Shown here: positions 59,363-64,000 of the stretch, piece by piece
Numbering within the stretch: position 1 is the first letter of the stretch
How the letters are laid out: each line of letters begins with the position of its first letter
Origin: Jeotgalibacillus terrae
Lineage (GTDB): Bacteria; Bacillota; Bacilli; Bacillales; Jeotgalibacillaceae
NCBI RefSeq assembly: GCF_016908195.1
Contig: NZ_JAFBDK010000008.1
Location: 62,001 to 126,000 of the forward strand
DNA: 64,000 nucleotides
Reading direction: 5' to 3'
The notes under the pieces: generated by a model
What the model saw: only the letters and a program-made list of their open reading frames with translations
What the model was told of the DNA's origin: nothing
Database searches by the model: none
Program-made: the position numbers and the translations under genes

Positions 59363-60232
59363 ATGGACCAGCAGCTTAAAGTATTTATTGCTGTAGCGGA
59401 ATGTCAGAGTTTTTCACAGGCAGCCGCACAGCTTCATATGACACAATCGGCTGTCAGTCAGCATATAAAAAGCTTTGAAAAGCAAATCGGCGCAACGCTG
59501 CTTGAGAGAACGAATAAATACGTCAGACTGAATCAGGCTGGGGAGGTTGTGTATCAACATGCTCTTGAAATCACCGGACTCTATGGCAGAATGCAGCGTC
59601 TGGTTGATGATCTGACAAACCACGCAGCAGGTCCGCTTAAAATCGGGGCAAGCTATACATTTGGAGAATATGCCCTGCCTCCTCTCATTGCCAGGCTTCA
59701 TCGCCTGTACCCTGATATTGAGCCGGACGTGACGATCGGAAATACCGCTCATATTGTTGAGCTGGTAAAAAACAATCAGCTCGATATCGGCATTGTAGAG
59801 GGACAGGTGAAAGCTGGTCGTACATTGACGATTGAGGAATTTGCTGAGGATGAAATGGTTATTGTAGGCGCGCATGATCATGAGGGAATGACCCCAGACT
59901 CTGATACACTCGCCCGGCAGTTATGGGTGTGCAGAGAGCCGGGTTCCGGTACACGGGAAGCAGCCAAAGTGATCTTCAATCAATTTGGCATCACACCTGC
60001 GCGGATGATGACCTTCAGCAGTACCCAGGCGATCAAACAGGCTGTAGAATCCGGTCTCGGTCTGACACTGTTATCAAAACTCGCAATTCAAAAAGAGGTT
60101 GAATCCGGTACACTTAAAGTGATTCAGGTAGATGGTCTTCCTTATAAGCGTGCTTTCTCTACAGTCATTACGTCATCTTTCCAGACAAAAGCACTGCAGG
60201 AATTTCTAAAGCTGTTGTATGCGAAGAATTAG
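59363..60232 (+). CDS. LysR-family transcriptional regulator (CysL/YeiE-like)
   Basis: About 289 residues from ATG 59363; ATG 59354 nearly touches the GGAAAGG site. The HTH is FIAVAECQSFSQAAAQLHMTQSAVSQHIKSFEKQIG. The co-inducer domain contains IGASYTFGEYALPPLIARLHRLYPD and REPGSGTREA, the latter typical of the YeiE/CysL subgroup. Probably activates the divergent YeiH-like transporter. Confidence 0.88.
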   Translation: MDQQLKVFIAVAECQSFSQAAAQLHMTQSAVSQHIKSFEKQIGATLLERTNKYVRLNQAGEVVYQHALEITGLYGRMQRLVDDLTNHAAGPLKIGASYTFGEYALPPLIARLHRLYPDIEPDVTIGNTAHIVELVKNNQLDIGIVEGQVKAGRTLTIEEFAEDEMVIVGAHDHEGMTPDSDTLARQLWVCREPGSGTREAAKVIFNQFGITPARMMTFSSTQAIKQAVESGLGLTLLSKLAIQKEVESGTLKVIQVDGLPYKRAFSTVITSSFQTKALQEFLKLLYAKN

Positions 60233-60268
60233 TTTTGGGTCCGGCTGCGGAGTGGACTGTGGAGTTAG

Positions 60269-60382
60269 AATTATATAAATGGTGATTGTATTACTCCCGG
60301 AGCTGATAGAATTAATCAGATTGGTGTAGGAATTCCAGGCGCTTATGGCACTGTCATTGTAATTAGTGTAAAAGGTGATTGA
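60269..60382 (+). pseudogene. Possible gene remnant (C-terminal fragment)
   Basis: An open stretch without a start codon begins after a TAG at 60266-60268 and ends at TGA 60380-60382. It reads INGDCITPGADRINQIGVG and then IPGAYGTVIVISVKGD, which looks like protein and not noise. Upstream codons in all frames are interrupted. It may be the decayed end of a secreted or surface protein. The surrounding gap (60233-60515) otherwise holds only a terminator. Confidence 0.35.
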
Positions 60383-60489
60383 ATAACTCATCAAGCTGAT
60401 AGATATTTTCTAAAAGATGATGCAAATCCCCTTCCCTGCCACAACTACAGCCACTTAAGGCAGATCGAACCCACTTTTGACTCCACTAT

Positions 60490-60516
60490 AAAAAGCAGGC
60501 CTGGCGCCTGCTTTTT
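60490..60516. terminator. Bidirectional terminator
   Basis: AAAAAGCAGGC and GCCTGCTTTTT enclose a short loop just beyond the stop of the flavoprotein gene. Confidence 0.85.
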
Positions 60517-61136
60517 CAATACAGCTTATTCTGATAGCTATTATTTAACCTTTCCTCGATCCCTACTTCTGTCAGATCAGGCAGCTTGGCATGAGCCTGA
60601 ATCGCTTTTGCCGGTTTTGGCAGCTCTTCCTTTTTAAGCCACGAATCAGGCTTCCACAGTCCAGACCTGATAAATGCTTTTGCACAGTGAATGAAGCATT
60701 CATCCACTTGCACTTTAATTGCAAGAAGCGGACTTTTTCCGTTTACCGCCATCGACTCAAGAACAGAAGACTCTGTCACAAGTACTGCACGGCCATTAAC
60801 CCTGAGCGTCTCCCCAAGACCCGGGATCATAAACAATAACCCGATACGGGGATTCTGCAGCAGATTAGAGAGTGAATCCGCCCGCTTGTTGCCAGGACGC
60901 TCCGGAATAAGCAGATGCTGATCATCCTGAACCATCACAAAGCCAGGTGCGTCTCCTCTTGGTGAAGCATCACAAAACCCGTTTTCATCTGCTGTTGAGA
61001 TTGTCAGGAACGGGGATTTACTGATGAACGCGCGGCAATGTTCATCCAGATGATCAATCACTTTATTTTGAACCAGTTGACTGGGTTCACCTAAATAGTG
61101 TCTCAGCTCTTCTTCTGTTTTGATATCGCCCATCAT
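60516..61136 (-). CDS. Pyridoxamine 5'-phosphate oxidase-family FMN-binding protein (MSMEG_1061-like)
   Basis: 206 residues. Split-barrel flavin fold: FLTISTADENGFCDASPRGDAPGFV, then LLIPERPGNKRADSLSNLLQNPRIGLLFMIPG and a C-terminal HCAKAFIRSGLW. This matches the subgroup of FMN-dependent oxidoreductases named after MSMEG_1061. AGGAGG precedes ATG 61136; the start overlaps the stop of the small membrane gene. Substrate unknown. Confidence 0.83.
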   Translation of the reverse strand: MMGDIKTEEELRHYLGEPSQLVQNKVIDHLDEHCRAFISKSPFLTISTADENGFCDASPRGDAPGFVMVQDDQHLLIPERPGNKRADSLSNLLQNPRIGLLFMIPGLGETLRVNGRAVLVTESSVLESMAVNGKSPLLAIKVQVDECFIHCAKAFIRSGLWKPDSWLKKEELPKPAKAIQAHAKLPDLTEVGIEERLNNSYQNKLY

Positions 61137-61345
61137 ACAGTCTTCCTCCTGATCTTTTGTGCTAATAAAAAGGCAAGACTCGCAGAACCAAGCACAACCA
61201 GACTGTTAATAAGCTTCATGTTATCAGCAAATGCCTGTGTACCCACGCCAGGTACATGTGTACTTGTCAGCCAAAGTCCTGTTCCGATTTGGTAAGCAGC
61301 TAATAATAGAATCAAGCTGACGATAAAGATAAAATACTTCTTCAC
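61133..61345 (-). CDS. Small two-helix membrane protein
   Basis: About 70 residues from GTG 61345, which has AGAGG 8 bases upstream. Helices near 3-22 and 45-63 flank a loop with HVPGVGTQAF. It is translationally coupled to the flavoprotein gene downstream (ATGA overlap). Family not recognised. Confidence 0.65.
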   Translation of the reverse strand: MKKYFIFIVSLILLLAAYQIGTGLWLTSTHVPGVGTQAFADNMKLINSLVVLGSASLAFLLAQKIRRKTV

Positions 61346-61472
61346 GTCCATCACCTCTTATTTATTTTTACGAATGAAAGATGATTAAGTTTCAATAGAC
61401 AAAGAGATCGTATTGTTTACAATAACAGGGGATAGGAGAATAATGAAAGGCAAATATGAAAGGAGCGAAAAC

Positions 61473-61754
61473 ATGAGTTATTCAATTTTCCGCTGGATAC
61501 ACATTATCCTGACCGGTATCATGACGGTTCCATTCACTCTATTTTTAGCTACTGGATTTATTAGTGAAAACTATGATGATGAGCTTTTCCTTGCCCCGGA
61601 GTTTCTAATACTGATCGCAATCTGGCTGATTGGAGCCATACTGATGTTCTTTTCAAAAACAAAGGTGATTGGTATGGTGCTGACGACTTTACCATCCGTT
61701 TTTTATGTAGCGATTATCGTTTATTTCCTGTTAATTCCTGCTCTGACCTATTGA
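61473..61754 (+). CDS. Small three-helix membrane protein
   Basis: About 93 residues from ATG 61473, with AAAGGAG upstream. Hydrophobic segments near 5-25, 38-58 and 66-90. The acidic loop ENYDDELF lies between the first two. No family recognised. It precedes the M14 peptidase gene by 82 bases and may be cotranscribed with it. Confidence 0.6.
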   Translation: MSYSIFRWIHIILTGIMTVPFTLFLATGFISENYDDELFLAPEFLILIAIWLIGAILMFFSKTKVIGMVLTTLPSVFYVAIIVYFLLIPALTY

Positions 61755-61836
61755 GACTGGGGGTCCTGCGTGGTTTATAAATCCTGAAAAGTGGAAAGCA
61801 GAAAATAATAAGCATATACAGGAGAGGATGCAGACC

Positions 61837-62970
61837 ATGAAAACCATTGAGGAGTATTTTCCGAATACATATATAGAGTCGAGAGAAACGTTTCGGGCTA
61901 ACCTTGAACAAATTAAACAGTATTGGCCGGACGCCGAACTGACTACCCGCCAGATCGGGAAAGAAGAAGACAATACAATTGATATGATTTCTTCAGGCGG
62001 TACTGAAACGAATGAAAGAGTGCTGTTCATGACCGCTGGTGAACATGGCATCGAAGGCTATGCCGGGGCTGCCATGCTTGATGTGTTCGTTCAGGAAATG
62101 GCGAATCAAATTGATCCAAAAAGAACAGGTATCTGCCTGATTCATGCTGTTAACCCATGGGGCATGAGAAACTTCAGGCGCGTAACTGAAAATAATATCG
62201 ATTTGAACCGTAATTATCTCGTTGATCCCGAAGATGTTCCCGTGGATGTTAATGAGCATTATGAAAATGTGATGAAAGTGTTTTTGCCGAACGGTGTCAT
62301 TGATAACTACCACCTTGCAAGAATTGACCTTCAGACAAAGCTTGCAAAGGGGCTGGTATCTGAGGGCTACAGCGGATTAACAAAAGCCAAAGGTATGGGA
62401 CAGTACGAATTTCCGACAGGGGTTTACTACGGCGGTAAAGAAAAAGAGGAGAACGCACAGTTTCTCCAGGCAATTCAGGAAAAGCTGCTTTATGAGTATC
62501 CACGCGTGATTCACATGGACTGGCATACAGCACTCGGACCGACCAATGAAGTCACAATGGTGATGAGTGAGGATGACGGCCGTACGTTAAAAGAACTGAA
62601 AAATACGTACGAGCTGAAAAACATTCAGCAGTTCACACCTGAAAAGACAAAGGGTGATTCCACCCATCATTTTCATGCGCTGAAAAACCGGCATTACCCG
62701 GATACGTATCTGTTTTCAGCATTATTTGAGTTTGGTACATTCGGAACGAGTATGAGCGCTTCTCTGCGTGAATTTATGACGATCATTCTTGAAAACAGAC
62801 TGCATCATGACGGTGCGATTCACGAAAAAGACAGACAAGCGATCTTAGATGAATTTAAAGCGATGTTTTATCCGGAAGATCAGGAATGGCGGCTTGCTGT
62901 ACTGACTGAAGGACGAAAAGCGATGAAGAGTCTGATGCAGAGTGAAGGATTATTTACGATCAGAGGTTAA
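61837..62970 (+). CDS. M14-type metallopeptidase (DUF2817 family)
   Basis: About 377 residues from ATG 61837 (GGAGAGG upstream; the ATG at 61828 overlaps it). Zinc-site residues are recognisable: His and Glu in TAGEHGIEGYAGA and the later His in HMDWHTALGP, with FGTFGT near the C-terminus. DUF2817 proteins are relatives of zinc carboxypeptidases and succinylglutamate desuccinylases. No signal peptide, so cytoplasmic. Confidence 0.85.
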   Translation: MKTIEEYFPNTYIESRETFRANLEQIKQYWPDAELTTRQIGKEEDNTIDMISSGGTETNERVLFMTAGEHGIEGYAGAAMLDVFVQEMANQIDPKRTGICLIHAVNPWGMRNFRRVTENNIDLNRNYLVDPEDVPVDVNEHYENVMKVFLPNGVIDNYHLARIDLQTKLAKGLVSEGYSGLTKAKGMGQYEFPTGVYYGGKEKEENAQFLQAIQEKLLYEYPRVIHMDWHTALGPTNEVTMVMSEDDGRTLKELKNTYELKNIQQFTPEKTKGDSTHHFHALKNRHYPDTYLFSALFEFGTFGTSMSASLREFMTIILENRLHHDGAIHEKDRQAILDEFKAMFYPEDQEWRLAVLTEGRKAMKSLMQSEGLFTIRG

Positions 62971-63009
62971 GAAAAAGGTTGCCCGGTTTAATCCGGACAA
63001 CCTTTTTTA
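62971..63009 (+). terminator. Terminator of the peptidase gene
   Basis: AAAAAGGTTGCCCGG pairs with CCGGACAACCTTTTTT (one mismatch), followed by the T tract. Confidence 0.85.
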
Positions 63010-63081
63010 GTTTGTAATATGATAACTGGAGGTGCCGGCTCCGGGTTTGTTTCGGGTCACAAAACCCACATCCCTCAGCGT

Positions 63082-63507
63082 CTATCCCCAGCGTCCCCGT
63101 TTCTCTTTCTGTAAAAATTCTATAAACAAATCCACACCCTGCAGCGCATTATTTCTCACACGTCTCAGGTATTCTTCTTTATAATCACTGTCACTCTCAG
63201 CAATCCGCTTCAGCATATAATCCTGCGTCTGAACAACGACTTCCGTCCGTTTCAGTTTTGCTTCTTTCGATAGAGCCATTCCCACTGAGCCGAGCACAGC
63301 AAACAAAATGAGTGCAGGGATAATGTCAGTTGAAACACCGAAAGGAAGAATAATTAAAAACAGATTCAATACAGATACGACAACAAGCGGTGTGCCCCAG
63401 AGCCGATATTTCATAAACTGTTTGGTAATCGGTTCAATTTTATCATTGAGTTTTGAGAGCTCCTGCCGGATATAAGGCGGGTATTGTTCAAGCTTTTTAT
63501 CCATCAT
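63082..63507 (-). CDS. DUF5392-like membrane protein (YwnF-like)
   Basis: 141 residues. Charged N-terminal helix (LEQYPPYIRQELSKLNDKIEPI), two adjacent membrane helices (about 36-80), and a cytoplasmic C-terminal helix ending LFIEFLQKEKRGRWG. I associate this pattern with YwnF of B. subtilis (DUF5392) from memory. GGAGGAGGG precedes ATG 63507. Function unknown. Confidence 0.65.
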   Translation of the reverse strand: MMDKKLEQYPPYIRQELSKLNDKIEPITKQFMKYRLWGTPLVVVSVLNLFLIILPFGVSTDIIPALILFAVLGSVGMALSKEAKLKRTEVVVQTQDYMLKRIAESDSDYKEEYLRRVRNNALQGVDLFIEFLQKEKRGRWG

Positions 63508-63658
63508 GGTAAAACCCTCCTCCCGTACATTTTCATTGTCTTTTTATTATACTTTTTTCATTCAGTCACAGTCAAAATAGCAGTCTTGGAAAAAGTTTTG
63601 AACCTTTTGAAGCCCCGAGTGGTATAACATGTAAATAACAATTGAAGAGGTGGAAAAT

Positions 63659-64000
63659 ATGGATACCGGCTGGATCATTTCACTTGGCGTTATGGCGGTT
63701 TGGATTACGATTATTATGGCGGTTATGATTCCTATGCACAAAAAGCACATTGTAAAAGAAAATGGAAAGATCAATTATAAGAAAACCAAGATTTTTTTAA
63801 GATGGAACCGTTTTGATACGATGACGCTGATTCTTGCTATTTATACGATTCTTTGTATTCAGGCACTCAATATGCTCCTCTCGAGCGGCTTTACAATCGA
63901 AAATCATTTTGTTCAATTCTTTACAAATCAGGGGCAGGCATGGGTCATTGTTGTATTCGCTTATCTGGTCACAAGGGTCACTGCCACATTAAAATCCATT
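63659..64000 (+). CDS. Polytopic membrane protein, truncated at the window edge
   Basis: ATG 63659 with GAAGAGGTGG upstream; 114 codons are open to the end of the window without a stop, so the 3' end is missing. Three hydrophobic segments are visible: ISLGVMAVWITIIMAVMI, MTLILAIYTILCIQALNML and AWVIVVFAYLVTRV. A plausible -10 (TATAAC, 63623-63628) lies upstream. Not recognised. Confidence 0.65.
   Translation, partial: MDTGWIISLGVMAVWITIIMAVMIPMHKKHIVKENGKINYKKTKIFLRWNRFDTMTLILAIYTILCIQALNMLLSSGFTIENHFVQFFTNQGQAWVIVVFAYLVTRVTATLKSI

Noticed and set aside
61993-62533. Antisense open frames within the M14 peptidase gene
   Set aside because: No start signals or motifs; the sense frame carries the zinc-site pattern.

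Overview
The window looks like a chromosomal segment of a low-to-moderate GC Gram-positive bacterium of the Bacillaceae/Planococcaceae group. Purine-rich GGAGG-type ribosome binding sites precede almost every gene. Several gene orders match Bacillus: a ytrABCDEF-type operon, a yclNOPQ-type siderophore operon, mtlA-mtlR-mtlF-mtlD, a ytbD/ytcD-like MFS/HxlR pair and an rsbQ-like gene. CcpA (cre), Fur and SigB-like sites are visible. A Jeotgalibacillus-like genus is my guess only. I saw no rRNA, tRNA, CRISPR array, transposase or prophage block.

Layout. 0.3-5.6 kb (+): GntR regulator and a two-ATPase ABC system (ytr type). 5.9-12.1 kb (-): CHASE4-GGDEF-EAL protein, SLH-domain surface protein, YczE-like membrane protein, and an ECF sigma factor with a membrane anti-sigma-like partner. 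12.3-13.9 kb (+): acyl-CoA synthetase with a perfect cre over its promoter. 14.0-17.2 kb (-): response regulator, histidine kinase, Sco copper chaperone and a YtkA-like lipoprotein with a His-rich tail. 18.4-22.0 kb (-): iron-siderophore ABC importer behind a Fur box, next to a MarR gene and a long inverted repeat. 22.8-28.4 kb (-): envelope and membrane genes, including an HTH-membrane-CPBP protease operon and two proteins sharing an apparently uncharacterised module. 28.6-41.6 kb: mixed small accessory genes, including an RsbQ hydrolase coupled to a PAS-GGDEF protein and a 40-codon gene behind a SigB-like promoter and a cre. 41.7-46.9 kb (-): complete mannitol PTS operon. 47.1-64 kb: PAS-STAS protein, PlsY paralogue, SLC13 dicarboxylate transporter, MFS/HxlR pair, flotillin, a nucleotidyltransferase-GNAT-GNAT operon, a YeiH/LysR divergent pair, an M14-type peptidase and a truncated membrane gene at the right edge.

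Two dispersed repeat families stand out. First, three intergenic arrays (51-184, 17304-17424, 28499-28590) repeat a unit at exactly 21 bp. Each unit carries a TTCNNGAA-type palindrome, and read on one strand each unit also spells a seven-residue V-x-E/K-I-x-x-x heptad. I know of no description of it. Second, large imperfect palindromes of about 125-200 bp with conserved ends occur near 9.6, 33.9 and 48.5 kb, with an internally deleted copy at 36.1 kb.
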